A stretch of 64,000 bases of DNA from Streptomyces sioyaensis (GTDB lineage Bacteria; Actinomycetota; Actinomycetes; Streptomycetales; Streptomycetaceae), in the NCBI RefSeq assembly GCF_004122735.1, contig NZ_SDIF01000005.1, forward strand, positions 1-64,000, read 5' to 3'. Positions 27,966 through 36,223 of the stretch are shown here, piece after piece. Under the pieces are notes generated by a model that had not been told where the DNA came from, searched no databases, and was given only the letters and a program-made list of their open reading frames with translations. Each line of letters begins with the position of its first letter. Within the stretch, counting starts at the first letter, position 1. A program made the position numbers and the translations under genes.

Positions 27966-28943
27966 CTACTTCCCTTCCCGCCCCGCCGCGATCTGCCGCG
28001 ACATGATCGTCGTCAGCTCGTACGCGGTGTGCGAGGCGGCCACACAGGTGATCTCCGCATGGTCGTACGCCGGAGCGACCTCCACGACGTCCGCCGAGAC
28101 CAGGTTGCAGGACGACAACCCGCGCAGGATCTCCAGGAGTTCGCGGGAGGTGAGGCCGCCGGCCTCGGGGGTGCCGGTGCCGGGCGCGTGCGCCGGGTCC
28201 AGCACGTCGATGTCGATGGAGATGTACAGCGGACGGTCGCCGATGCGCTGGCGCAGCTGGTCGGCGACCTCGTCCACGCCGCGGCGCATGACATCGGCCG
28301 AGGTGACGATGCCGAAGCCCATCTTCTCGTCGTCGTCGAGGTCCTTCTTGCCGTAGAGCGGGCCGCGGGTGCCGACGTGGGAGAGCGCGGAGGTGTCGAG
28401 GATGCCTTCCTCGACGGCACGGCGGAACGGGGTGCCGTGGGTGTACTCGGCGCCGAAGTAGGTGTCCCAGGTGTCCAGATGGGCGTCGAAGTGCAGCAGC
28501 GCGACCGGGCCGTGCTTCTTGGCGACCGAGCGCAGGAGGGGCAGGGCGATGGTGTGGTCGCCGCCGAGGGTCATCATCCGGGCGCCGGAGGCGAGCAGGT
28601 CGTCGGCCGCGGCCTCGACCGTCTCCACGGCCTCGTTGATGTTGAACGGGTTCGCGGCGATGTCACCGGCGTCGGCAACCTGGGCGAGCGCGAAGGGGGA
28701 CGCGTCCTGGGCCGGGTTGTACGGCCGCAGCAGGCGGGACGCCTCGCGGATGGCGTTGCCGCCGAAGCGGGCGCCGGGGCGGTAGGAGACGCCGGTGTCG
28801 AAGGGGACGCCGACGACGGCCACGTCGGCCCGGCCGCCGACCTCGTCGAGGCGGGGCAGCCGCGCGAACGTCGCGGGCCCGGCGTAGCGCGGGACACGGG
28901 AGGAGTCGACGGGGCCCACGGGCCCGGTGGAGGTGGAGGTCAT
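27966..28943 (-). CDS. speB: Agmatinase / ureohydrolase family enzyme
   Basis: 325 residues with all metal ligands of the arginase fold: His130 in GGDHT, Asp153/His155/Asp157 in HFDAHLD and Asp244/Asp246 in SIDIDVLD. The family uses a binuclear Mn centre to release urea from a guanidino compound. Agmatinase or guanidinobutyrase activity fits better than arginase because the SFDVD-type substrate loop is followed by [17 protein letters not shown] 28943 has no ribosome site within 15 nt, so a leaderless mRNA is possible; the frame is open upstream but with poor codon bias. Divergent from the phosphatase-like gene. Confidence 0.88.
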   Translation of the reverse strand: MTSTSTGPVGPVDSSRVPRYAGPATFARLPRLDEVGGRADVAVVGVPFDTGVSYRPGARFGGNAIREASRLLRPYNPAQDASPFALAQVADAGDIAANPFNINEAVETVEAAADDLLASGARMMTLGGDHTIALPLLRSVAKKHGPVALLHFDAHLDTWDTYFGAEYTHGTPFRRAVEEGILDTSALSHVGTRGPLYGKKDLDDDEKMGFGIVTSADVMRRGVDEVADQLRQRIGDRPLYISIDIDVLDPAHAPGTGTPEAGGLTSRELLEILRGLSSCNLVSADVVEVAPAYDHAEITCVAASHTAYELTTIMSRQIAAGREGK

Positions 28944-29160
28944 GAGGGTGAGGGTAGGGACGGCCGGACGATTACCCCATGGACATTTGCGGAGAGCGAG
29001 CCGGACGCGTTCGACATTTTGGCCAGCCGCCCGCAGAAGCCCCGGCACCCCGCTGACCTGGCCTTCCTCCCCTGCACACCGCACCGGCCCCACTCCGCTC
29101 CCCCCACCCCGGTGTCCGGGCTGCGGAACCGTCCGGCCCCGGATCATCCCTGCGGGCACA

Positions 29161-29967
29161 ATGGGCGCTATGCCGATAGCCTCCGCAGCCCCCGCCCCCA
29201 CGCGCGCCGAACTCGTCGATCATCTCGTACGGACCCGGATCGCCGGTGAGGTCGCCACCCCCCGCGAGAACAACCTCTCCCATTACCGCAGACTCGCCAA
29301 CGGCGACCGCCACTACTGGTTCGGCCTGGAATTCGGCGACCGGTGGACGGACGAGCAGGACGTCCTGGCCGTGATGGCGGAGCGCTGCGGGGTGAACGAC
29401 GACCCGCACCACCGGCAGGGGCAGGACACCATCGACCCGGAGCTGACGGTGGACGCGCTGGACCGGGCGGCCGCGGTGCTGCGCAAGGCGGCGGCCGACC
29501 GGCAGCGGGTGCTGTTCGCCACCGGCCATCCGGGCGGGCTGCTGGACGTGCACCGGGCGACGGCCGAGGCGCTGCGTGCGGCGGACTGCGAGATCGTCGT
29601 CATCCCGGACGGGCTGCGGGCGGACGACGGCATGGTCTTCCAGTTCGGCGACGTCGCGATGCTGGAGCGCGGCGCGACGCTGTGGCACACCCACTCCCCC
29701 GAGCCGATGGCCGCGATCCTCGACGGCCTGGAGCGGGAGGGCCGGCCGCTGCCGGACCTGGTGGTGGCCGACCACGGCTGGGCGGGCTGCGCCGGCCAGC
29801 GCGGCCTGGACGCGGTGGGCTTCGCCGACTCCAACGACCCGGCCCTCTTCCTCGCCGAGGCCGAGGGCACGGTACAGGTGACCATCCCCCTGGACGACCA
29901 CGTCCTGAGCCCTCGGCATTACGACCCGTTGACGGCCTATTTGCTGGGTGCGGCGGGGTTGGGCTGA
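29161..29967 (+). CDS. Conserved actinobacterial phosphatase-like protein
   Basis: 268 residues, usually annotated as phosphatase in Streptomyces. It carries a nucleotide-like strand-loop [10 protein letters not shown], an Asp-rich [13 protein letters not shown] and [15 protein letters not shown]. The reaction is not established. ATG 29161 lies very near the apparent 5' end with no ribosome site; ATG 29170 (product [11 protein letters not shown]) is equally possible with weak GGGCG upstream. It is divergent from speB. The conserved pairing of the two genes suggests a shared role, but this is inference. Confidence 0.75.
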   Translation: MGAMPIASAAPAPTRAELVDHLVRTRIAGEVATPRENNLSHYRRLANGDRHYWFGLEFGDRWTDEQDVLAVMAERCGVNDDPHHRQGQDTIDPELTVDALDRAAAVLRKAAADRQRVLFATGHPGGLLDVHRATAEALRAADCEIVVIPDGLRADDGMVFQFGDVAMLERGATLWHTHSPEPMAAILDGLEREGRPLPDLVVADHGWAGCAGQRGLDAVGFADSNDPALFLAEAEGTVQVTIPLDDHVLSPRHYDPLTAYLLGAAGLG

Positions 29968-30277
29968 CGGGCCGGTAACACCCCGCCCACTAAGGGTTGT
30001 CCCGTCCGGGGCTTTGAGGACAGCGGATGTGCAACGCAATCACGAAAAGCGCGAAACACGAGGGATGACGAGCCCCAGAATTGCAAGCCATGACCGAACG
30101 GGAAGTGTAAGTTGCTTCTCGGTCAAGCCGCGCTTGAGAGTCGGTGCGGGGTGGACCCGCGTTGGCATCGGCACGGAACGCCCGGTAGACCATAGGCGGC
30201 GTTTCCCCAGCCGTCAGGACACGGCTCCGACACTGACCACCCGTCACGCCATTTCATCCTGCGACTGGAGGTCATCA
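29968..30277. other. Intergenic region with a possible insertion-sequence end
   Basis: TAAGGGTTGTCCCGTCC at 29991-30007 resembles terminal sequences I remember from Streptomyces IS elements. No matching inverted copy was found on the right side. The remainder has a lower G+C than the core genome. A ribosome site (GGAG) at its right end serves the next gene. Confidence 0.35.
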
Positions 30278-30685
30278 ATGACATTTGTACCGAGCAGTAA
30301 AGTGGGACTTTACCCGGTTCGACTCGTCATCGGGGAGCTGGACGATCTCGGCAATCCGTCGGTGAAAGTGTCATTTTATCTTGGTGCGGACGATGGCTCA
30401 CTAAAGCGCGGATTTCAGTTCATCAGTTCCGACGTTTCTGGAATTCTGACGTCGATCGACGACCAACAACTAGACTCCCAACGGATTGACCGTCAGGGGG
30501 CTGACGCATTGCTGACAAGCGCGGACGCCACCCTCGCCACGGTCTCGGACCCGGAGGCGCCAGCGACGATCGGCCTTGCCACCCAGAGGGTGCGACTCTT
30601 CTTGGGCGGATTCCGATTCGCTGAGTGGCGGGTGAGTTTCGAGACAGGTGTCGATCCGTTCCAGCTGGACGGCCGTTGGGTATAG
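30278..30685 (+). CDS. Hypothetical protein in an accessory patch
   Basis: 135 residues, predicted cytosolic and beta-rich, with no recognisable family. It reads VGLYPVRLVIGELDD near the start and VRLFLGGFRFAEWRVSFE near the end. ATG 30278 has GGAG 7 nt upstream. Codon use has more A/T at third positions than flanking genes, as expected of transferred DNA. Its 3' end touches the transposase remnant on the other strand, so the C-terminus may have been altered by the insertion. Confidence 0.6.
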   Translation: MTFVPSSKVGLYPVRLVIGELDDLGNPSVKVSFYLGADDGSLKRGFQFISSDVSGILTSIDDQQLDSQRIDRQGADALLTSADATLATVSDPEAPATIGLATQRVRLFLGGFRFAEWRVSFETGVDPFQLDGRWV

Positions 30686-30689
30686 GCAG

Positions 30690-30993
30690 TGCCACGCTCC
30701 AGCGCAGTGGACAGATCCGGGGCGTGGTCGGCGAGCACCGTCAGCCCCTCGTGCAGGTAGCGGTACGCGGTCGGTGTCGAGATGCCGTTGTCGCGGGCGA
30801 GTTGAGCCAGCCGGGTTCCGTCGACGGACCACCGCAACACCAGCACCGCCTGCTTGAAGACACCCAGGGCGCGGGTGTTCTTGCGGGTTCCGAGCCGGTC
30901 GCGGTGCGCTCGCAGGAGCCGGGCCAAGGTCTCAGCGGTCTCCCGGCGCACATCGAATCGTGCGTCAGGGCTCCTGCTTCGAGGAGGGGCCAC
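30690..30993 (-). pseudogene. Transposase remnant (IS5-like N-terminal part)
   Basis: About 100 residues match the N-terminal helix-turn-helix region of Streptomyces IS5-type transposases: GTRKNTRALGVFKQAVLVLR, then RDNGISTPTAYRYLHEGLT and APDLSTALERGTAY. The match stops abruptly near 30690, where the frame runs on antisense to the neighbouring hypothetical gene, so the DDE catalytic core is missing. The sequence beyond 30993 also lacks a good start, suggesting decay at both ends. It should be inactive. Confidence 0.65.
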
Positions 30994-31036
30994 ACCAGCT
31001 CGTCACTGGCGCGGTGCCCCTGCTGCGAGTTGAGCC

Positions 31037-31588
31037 TCACTTGCGGTGCGTCCTGTCGGCGGGCGGCATGTCCCCGTCCGGGGGCGGCGGTGGGGCCGGC
31101 GTCCAGGGCTGGCCAGGGTGCCCGTCCCAGCCGTCTCCTCCTCCGCCGTACTCCCCGCCATCGGCAGCGATGACCTGCCTGCGCGTCCCGTGCCCCTCTC
31201 CTGCATTCAGTGGATGGTGCCCTGCACCTGCTACCCACTCCGACCGCTCAGACTGTCCACAGCTGGTGGCCGATGGGGAGTTGCGCCCCACTCCCTGCCG
31301 GGATCCGTCCAGCCGCACCCCTCTGCTCTGTGCGACGCGACGCACATCCCGCAGTGCGGCGCTCAACTGCTCTCCGAGATATCGGAGTTGCGGATCCGTC
31401 GCCTTGCCGTCCCCGAGCATGTCGGCCGCGTGGTCGAGCAGTGCGTCCGCCATCTCAAGCTGCACGTCTTCCATACGGTCCGCGACGCGGGAAACGGCAC
31501 CTTCTCCCGTGCCGTCGCTCACAAGGAAGCAGGTCGTCCCATCAGGGCTCACCCACGGCAGCAGGCGCGTGGCCTGTGACTCGCTCAC
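31037..31588 (-). CDS. Conserved Streptomyces hypothetical protein
   Basis: 183 residues. The N-terminal 90 residues (SESQATRLLPWVSPDGTTC, FLVSDGTGEGAVSRVADRME, LGEQLSAALRDVRRVAQSRG) are of a type I recall near DNA-binding regulators and small ATP-binding proteins in many Streptomyces. The C-terminus is low-complexity with Gly/Pro-rich segments. GTG 31588 has GGAGG about 10 nt upstream; longer in-frame starts run through the neighbouring ORF and look wrong. No function is known. Confidence 0.65.
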   Translation of the reverse strand: MSESQATRLLPWVSPDGTTCFLVSDGTGEGAVSRVADRMEDVQLEMADALLDHAADMLGDGKATDPQLRYLGEQLSAALRDVRRVAQSRGVRLDGSRQGVGRNSPSATSCGQSERSEWVAGAGHHPLNAGEGHGTRRQVIAADGGEYGGGGDGWDGHPGQPWTPAPPPPPDGDMPPADRTHRK

Positions 31589-31977
31589 CGCGCAGCCACC
31601 TCCGCCCCGACCGTCGGACGATGACCGACATTCGAGGTCGGCGCTTCCGGCAACAGGGCATGGTGAAAGTGGCGTGGGAGCAGGTCCGCGGCCGTCGTTC
31701 GTACGCCACCAGGTACGGACGCACCATGACGGTGTCCTCGCCCCGCAGCATCTGTACGCGCACCAGCCGCGACCCGTACGAGCAGTCGATCCGTACGCGG
31801 CGGCATGGCCCCGTACGGGTACGCGCCCTCCGACCGATGGCGCCCCGGCGCGGGCAGCAAGAGCCGCCATAGCAGCTCGAAGAGCCGGGCGAGGGCGTTG
31901 GCGACGAGGTGAGGCGCAGCGCCAACAGGAGTACGAGTTCGAGGAAACCGACGTTGTCGCGGAAGGCACACAGACAC
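31585..31977 (-). pseudogene. Small conserved Streptomyces ORF with a frameshifted core
   Basis: The frame ending at 31585 has a plausible N-terminus (ALARLFELLWRLLLPAPGRHR) and C-terminus (SNVGHRPTVGAEVAAR), but its middle is junk. The expected conserved core, MLRGEDTVMVRPYLVAYERR, is intact in the +1 frame between about 31685 and 31745. Two compensating indels would explain this: one between the leader and the core, one after it. Streptomyces proteins of this kind (hydrophobic leader, RGED..LVRPYL core) are common beside GntR-type regulators. Its stop overlaps the downstream start. Confidence 0.5.
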
Positions 31978-32129
31978 GGGGAACCACCACCTTGCTCCTT
32001 GGGTGCACTGACACCGAAAAACGTAGCGCTATTCACAAAAACCAGCAAGGTTCCCTGAGGGTGGTTGCTACCAGGAAGTCGCTTACCGTGTAGGCGAAGG
32101 GTTGGGATCACCAATCGCCAGGAGGACGC

Positions 32130-32672
32130 GTGGGTACCAGCGAGTGGGTCAGCACCTCGATGCCGTATCTGACACCCCGTGAGAAGGGGCAGTCCGACGC
32201 CTGGGGCGCGGAGACCGCCGCCCGTGGCCGCCGCGGCAGCCAACGCATCGTCCACGCCGGGGAGATCGCAGCACCGCCCGAGATCGCGGAACTCCTGGGA
32301 ATCGGGGCGGACGAGAACGTCGTCGTACGCCGTCGCGTGATGTTTGTCGACGACGCGCCCAGCGAGCTGACCGACACCTACTATCCCGTCCATATCGCCC
32401 GGGGAACCCGCCTGGCCGGGACCGCCAAGATTCCCGGTGGCGCGATCTCGCTGCTCGCCGACCTGGGGTACGTCGGTGCCCGGGTCCAGGAAGACGTCAT
32501 CGCCCGGATGCCCAGCCACGAGGAACGCGATGCGCTGCGGACCGGCGCCGACGAACCGGTGCTCCAGCTGACGCGGGTCACGCTGGACGCACGCGATCAG
32601 CCGATCCAGGTCGACAGGATGGCGATGCCCGGACACCTCCAGCGGCTGCGCTACGAGATCAAGATCGGATGA
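32130..32672 (+). CDS. UTRA-domain protein without a DNA-binding domain
   Basis: 180 residues. After about 35 residues (SEWVSTSMPYLTPREKGQ...) comes a complete UTRA effector domain (AELLGIGADENVVVRRRVMF, DDAPSELTDTYYPVHIARGT, EPVLQLTRVTLDARDQPIQV). The GntR winged helix is absent. GTG 32130 follows AGGAGG. It overlaps the full GntR gene as ATGA, so the two are co-translated. It may sense a ligand and pair with or titrate the neighbour, a role inferred only from the layout. Confidence 0.8.
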   Translation: MGTSEWVSTSMPYLTPREKGQSDAWGAETAARGRRGSQRIVHAGEIAAPPEIAELLGIGADENVVVRRRVMFVDDAPSELTDTYYPVHIARGTRLAGTAKIPGGAISLLADLGYVGARVQEDVIARMPSHEERDALRTGADEPVLQLTRVTLDARDQPIQVDRMAMPGHLQRLRYEIKIG

Positions 32673-33448
32673 CTGTGCCGAGAACCGAAGACGACGCGTA
32701 CGACCGCCGTTCCTTGCACGAACGGATCGCCGCCGACCTACGCGACGAGATCATGAGCGGTGACCTGGAACCGGGCGCGAAACTGCCGTCCACCACGCAC
32801 CTCAAGGCACGGTTCGACGCCTCCAGCGCCACCGTGCAGAAGGCGCTCCACCTGCTCAAGGACGAACGCCTGGTCGTGGGTCGCGCCGGAGCGGCGGTGA
32901 CGGTACGCGAACACCGGCAGCAGACTGTGCGGCCCGCTTCCTTCATGGCACCGGCCGGCCCCGGCGAGCAGTACCGCTGGCTCGCCGAGGCGACGAAGGG
33001 CGGAGGCCGGGCGCACAGCGAGCTGCTGGAGGTCACCGAGGCCACGCCGCCCAGAGATGCCGCAGAGGCTCTGGAACTCCCGGACGGCGGCACCGCACTG
33101 CTCCGCCGCCAGATCCTCTTCATCGACGACGAACCGGTCGAACTGGTCACGTCCTACTACCCGTTGGACATCGCCCGCGGTACCGCAATGACGGAACGCC
33201 GCAAGGTCAAGGGCGGGACGCCCACTCTCCTGGCCGAGCTGGGTTTCCCGCCCCGTCTCAGCGTCGACCGGGTCTCCGCCCGCGTACCCACCCAGGAGCA
33301 GTACGAGGCCCTCCGCCTTCCCAGCAGCCTGCCCGTCCTCCGCACCCTGCGAGTGATCTACAGCGACGACGAACGGCCCATCGAGGTCACCATCATGGTC
33401 AAGGCAGGCCATCTCCATGAACTCCACTACGAGTTCACGCCGGAGTGA
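32669..33448 (+). CDS. GntR/HutC-family transcriptional regulator
   Basis: 259 residues. Residues 10-75 form the winged helix (LHERIAADLRDEIMSGDLEP, LKARFDASSATVQKALHLLK). Residues 95-255 form a UTRA ligand-binding domain closely parallel to the upstream protein (DDEPVELVTSYYPLDIARGT). The gene pair looks like an old duplication in which the first copy lost its DNA-binding half. Targets and ligand are unknown. It is convergent with the thioesterase gene, 12 bp apart. Confidence 0.85.
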   Translation: MTVPRTEDDAYDRRSLHERIAADLRDEIMSGDLEPGAKLPSTTHLKARFDASSATVQKALHLLKDERLVVGRAGAAVTVREHRQQTVRPASFMAPAGPGEQYRWLAEATKGGGRAHSELLEVTEATPPRDAAEALELPDGGTALLRRQILFIDDEPVELVTSYYPLDIARGTAMTERRKVKGGTPTLLAELGFPPRLSVDRVSARVPTQEQYEALRLPSSLPVLRTLRVIYSDDERPIEVTIMVKAGHLHELHYEFTPE

Positions 33449-33460
33449 GACCGAGGTGGC

Positions 33461-34384
33461 CTATCCCCGCGGCACCCGGATAACCCCCTCCTGAATCACC
33501 GAAACCGCCAACTGCCCGTCCGCCGTGAAGATGCGGCCCTTGCCCAGGCCGCGGCCGGCCTGGGCCGTCGGGGACTCCTGGTCGTAGAGGAGCCAGTCGT
33601 CGGCGCGCAGGGGGCGGTGGAACCACATGGCGTGGTCCAGGCTCGCGCCGACCACGTCGCCGACCGCCCAGCCGCCGCGGCCGTGCGCGAGCAGGATCGA
33701 GTCCAGCAGGGTCATGTCGGAGACGTAGGTGACCAGGCAGATGTCCAGCAGGGGGCGGGTGACGGTGTCGCCGCAGCCGGCGCCGTCGGCGAGCGCCTTG
33801 TCCAGGTCGCCGTTGGTGCGGAACCAGACCTGGGACCGCGGCTCGCGCACCTCGCCGACGGTGACGTAGGGCGGCTCGTCGACGTACCGCAGGTCGATCG
33901 CGGCCCGGGCCTCCAGCAGCCGCTCGGCGACGGCCGGGGTGAGGAACCGTCCGGCGTGCCGCGGCAGCATCTCGGCGGGGGTGGGCAGGGTCAGCGGGTC
34001 CGGTGCGGGCGGCATCGGCTCCTGGTGTTCCAGGCCTTCCTCGGCGGTCTGGAAGGAGGCCGAGAGGTGGAAGATCGGCTGGCCGTGCTGGACGGCGACG
34101 ACCCGGCGGGTGGTGAACGACCGGCCGTCGCGGATGCGGTCGACGGTGTAGACGATGGGCGCGCCGGGGTCGCCGGGGCGCAGGAAGTAGGCGTGCAGGG
34201 AGTGCGGCGGCCGGTCGGCGGGGACCGTGCGCCCGGCCGCGACCAGCGCCTGGGCGGCGACCTGGCCGCCGAAGACGCGGGGCACGACCGAGGCGCGGCT
34301 CTCGCCCCGGAAGATGTCCTGCTCGATCCGCTCCAGCGCGAGCAGATCGAGCAGATCGAGCAGGGACCGCTGGGCGTCGTTCAC
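33461..34384 (-). CDS. tesB: Acyl-CoA thioesterase II
   Basis: 307 residues, double hot-dog fold. Visible landmarks are RVFGGQVAAQALVAAGRTV near residue 40, HSLHAYFLRPGDP, DGRSFTTRRVVAVQHGQPIF and the C-terminal SLDHAMWFHRPLRADDWLLYDQ, which bear the conserved Asp/Thr/Gln triad region. It hydrolyses medium- or long-chain acyl-CoA to free acid and CoA. The gene follows an acyl-CoA dehydrogenase on the same strand by 19 bp, so the two are co-transcribed in fatty-acid metabolism. Confidence 0.9.
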   Translation of the reverse strand: MNDAQRSLLDLLDLLALERIEQDIFRGESRASVVPRVFGGQVAAQALVAAGRTVPADRPPHSLHAYFLRPGDPGAPIVYTVDRIRDGRSFTTRRVVAVQHGQPIFHLSASFQTAEEGLEHQEPMPPAPDPLTLPTPAEMLPRHAGRFLTPAVAERLLEARAAIDLRYVDEPPYVTVGEVREPRSQVWFRTNGDLDKALADGAGCGDTVTRPLLDICLVTYVSDMTLLDSILLAHGRGGWAVGDVVGASLDHAMWFHRPLRADDWLLYDQESPTAQAGRGLGKGRIFTADGQLAVSVIQEGVIRVPRG

Positions 34385-34403
34385 GTGCGAGGGCCCTTGC
34401 GGC

Positions 34404-35561
34404 TCAGAGGCCCATGGACTTGGCGATGATGGACTTCATGACCTCGCTGGTGCCGCCGTAGATGCGGTTGACGCGGTTGTCGGCGTAGAGGCGGGCGATG
34501 GGGTACTCGTTCATGAAGCCATAGCCGCCGTGCAGCTGGAGGCAGCGGTCGATGACGCGGTGCGCGACCTCGGTGCAGAAGAGCTTGGCGGAGGCGGCCT
34601 CGGCCGGGGTCAGCTCGCCGGCGTCCAGGGCCTCCAGCGCGCGGTCGGCGACGGCCTCGGCGGCGTCGACCTCGGCCTGGCAGGCGGCCAGTTCGAACTT
34701 GGTGTTCTGGAAGGAGGCGACCGTCTTGCCGAAGATCGTGCGCTCCTGCACGTACTCCTTGGCGAACCGGACGGCGGCCTTGGCCTGGGCGTACGCGCCG
34801 AAGGCGATGCCCCAGCGCTCGGAGGCGAGGTTCAGGCCCAGGTAGGCGAAGCCCTTGTTCTCCTCGCCGAGGAGGTCCTCGACCGGGACCTTGACGTCGA
34901 CGAAGGCCAGCTCGGCGGTGTCGGAGATCCTCAGGCCGAGCTTGTCCAGCTTGCGGCCGACGGAGTAGCCGGCGGACTTGGCGTCCACGGCGAAGAGCGA
35001 GATGCCGAAGCGGCGGTCGTCCTCGCGGGGCGCGGCGGTACGGGCGCACACGATGACGCGGTCGGCGTGCACACCGCCGGTGATGAAGGTCTTGGCGCCG
35101 TTGAGGACGTAGTGCGTGCCGTCCTCCGACAGCTTCGCGGTGGACTTCATGCCCGCGAGGTCGGAGCCGGTGCCCGGCTCGGTCATCGCCAGCGCCCACA
35201 TCTCCTCGCCGCTGACGAACTTCGGCAGGAAGCGCTTCTTCTGCTCGTCGGTGGCGAGCATCTGGAGGTACGGGAGGCCCAGCAGCACATGGACGCCGGA
35301 GCCGCCGAAGGTGACGCCCGCGCGGGCGGTCTCCTCGTAGATCACGGCCTCGAACTTGTGCGAGGCGATGCCGGCGCCGCCGTACTCCTCGGGGACGCGG
35401 ATCCCGAAGACGCCCAGCTCGGCGAGCTTGTAGTAGAAGTCGCGCGGGGCCTGGCCGGCGGCGAACCACTCGTCGTGTACGGGGACGACCTCGGCCTCGA
35501 TGAAGGCGCGTATGGTCGCGCGGAACGCCTCGTGATCCTCGTTGAACACCGTACGGCGCAT
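34404..35561 (-). CDS. Acyl-CoA dehydrogenase
   Basis: 385 residues, full-length flavoprotein: N-terminal helical domain, the FAD-binding loop WALAMTEPGTGSDLAG, the beta domain, and a C-terminal helical domain ending RIYGGTSEVMKSIIAKSMGL. The usual catalytic Glu position before GTSE is Gly, as in the actinobacterial clade with an alternative base. ATG 35561 follows GGAGGAGG; the frame start 39 nt upstream is not supported. It begins the minus-strand unit with tesB. A palindrome lies 42-57 bp upstream of the start. Confidence 0.9.
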   Translation of the reverse strand: MRRTVFNEDHEAFRATIRAFIEAEVVPVHDEWFAAGQAPRDFYYKLAELGVFGIRVPEEYGGAGIASHKFEAVIYEETARAGVTFGGSGVHVLLGLPYLQMLATDEQKKRFLPKFVSGEEMWALAMTEPGTGSDLAGMKSTAKLSEDGTHYVLNGAKTFITGGVHADRVIVCARTAAPREDDRRFGISLFAVDAKSAGYSVGRKLDKLGLRISDTAELAFVDVKVPVEDLLGEENKGFAYLGLNLASERWGIAFGAYAQAKAAVRFAKEYVQERTIFGKTVASFQNTKFELAACQAEVDAAEAVADRALEALDAGELTPAEAASAKLFCTEVAHRVIDRCLQLHGGYGFMNEYPIARLYADNRVNRIYGGTSEVMKSIIAKSMGL

Positions 35562-35602
35562 TGCTACGTCGCCTCCTCCAGGTCGCCGGACCAAGCGCAT
35601 GG

Positions 35603-35618
35603 CTAAGCGCTTGCTCAG
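35603..35618. promoter_or_regulatory. Candidate TetR-type operator upstream of the acyl-CoA dehydrogenase
   Basis: CTAAGC-GCTT-GCTCAG, five of six arm pairs matching, with AAGCGCTT as a perfect core. Similar sites precede acyl-CoA dehydrogenase genes in actinobacteria, as I recall. Confidence 0.4.
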
Positions 35619-35825
35619 CGAAAGCTACCCGCCAGTCACCAAGGCTGTCCAGAGGTGAACGAAAACCCGTGCGGGCCGGGACCCGCTCCACACTCCCGGT
35701 ACCGCCGTCACGACCGGCAGCCTCACCCGCACTCCGTTCACTCCGAACGTAAACAATCCGTCATCCGCCGGCCATTTCCGCAGGAAGCCGTTGATCATCC
35801 TTGATGGGCCATTTAGCATCAACTC

Positions 35826-36152
35826 ATGGCGGATCAAACGGCAGTTGTAGAGGTCCATGTCAAACCGTCACTTATTGCATCGTGGTTTCACCACCTGCTG
35901 ACGAATCCGGTCATTGAGATCGACGGCCAGGAATATGCCGCGAAATGGGGCACGTCAAAGGTCACTGTGACTCCCGGCACACACCGCATCAGTGTGTATT
36001 TCCGCTACCGCGGACAAAAGAGCGCGCGGCTCGCCGAGGCGAGCAAGGAGTTCTCGACAGCCGAAGCGCCGTCGGGCGTGCGTGTCACGGCCAGCCTCGG
36101 TCCGCGCAACGGAAGCAGGTTCCGGTTCGAAGAACCTGTGACGAGCGGGTAG
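35826..36152 (+). CDS. Hypothetical small beta-rich protein
   Basis: 108 residues, no signal peptide or membrane helix. Alternating hydrophobic strands (AVVEVHVKPS, NPVIEIDGQEYAAKWGTSKV, HRISVYFRYRG) suggest a compact beta sandwich. The family is not recognised. ATG 35826 lacks a strong ribosome site. Its lower G+C and position beside the SDP locus suggest it entered with the same accessory block. A terminator separates it from the convergent sdpB-like gene. Confidence 0.65.
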   Translation: MADQTAVVEVHVKPSLIASWFHHLLTNPVIEIDGQEYAAKWGTSKVTVTPGTHRISVYFRYRGQKSARLAEASKEFSTAEAPSGVRVTASLGPRNGSRFRFEEPVTSG

Positions 36153-36175
36153 GACGGTCTCGCGCCACGGGAAAG

Positions 36176-36210
36176 AAGCCCGTCAGTGCCCTTGAGCGCT
36201 GACGGGCTTT
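36176..36210. terminator. Intrinsic terminator between the hypothetical gene and sdpB-like gene
   Basis: AAGCCCGTCAG/CTGACGGGCTT, 11-bp stem, 12-nt loop, followed by TTCCC. It serves both convergent genes. Confidence 0.8.
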
Positions 36211-36223
36211 CCCTTGCCCGGCG

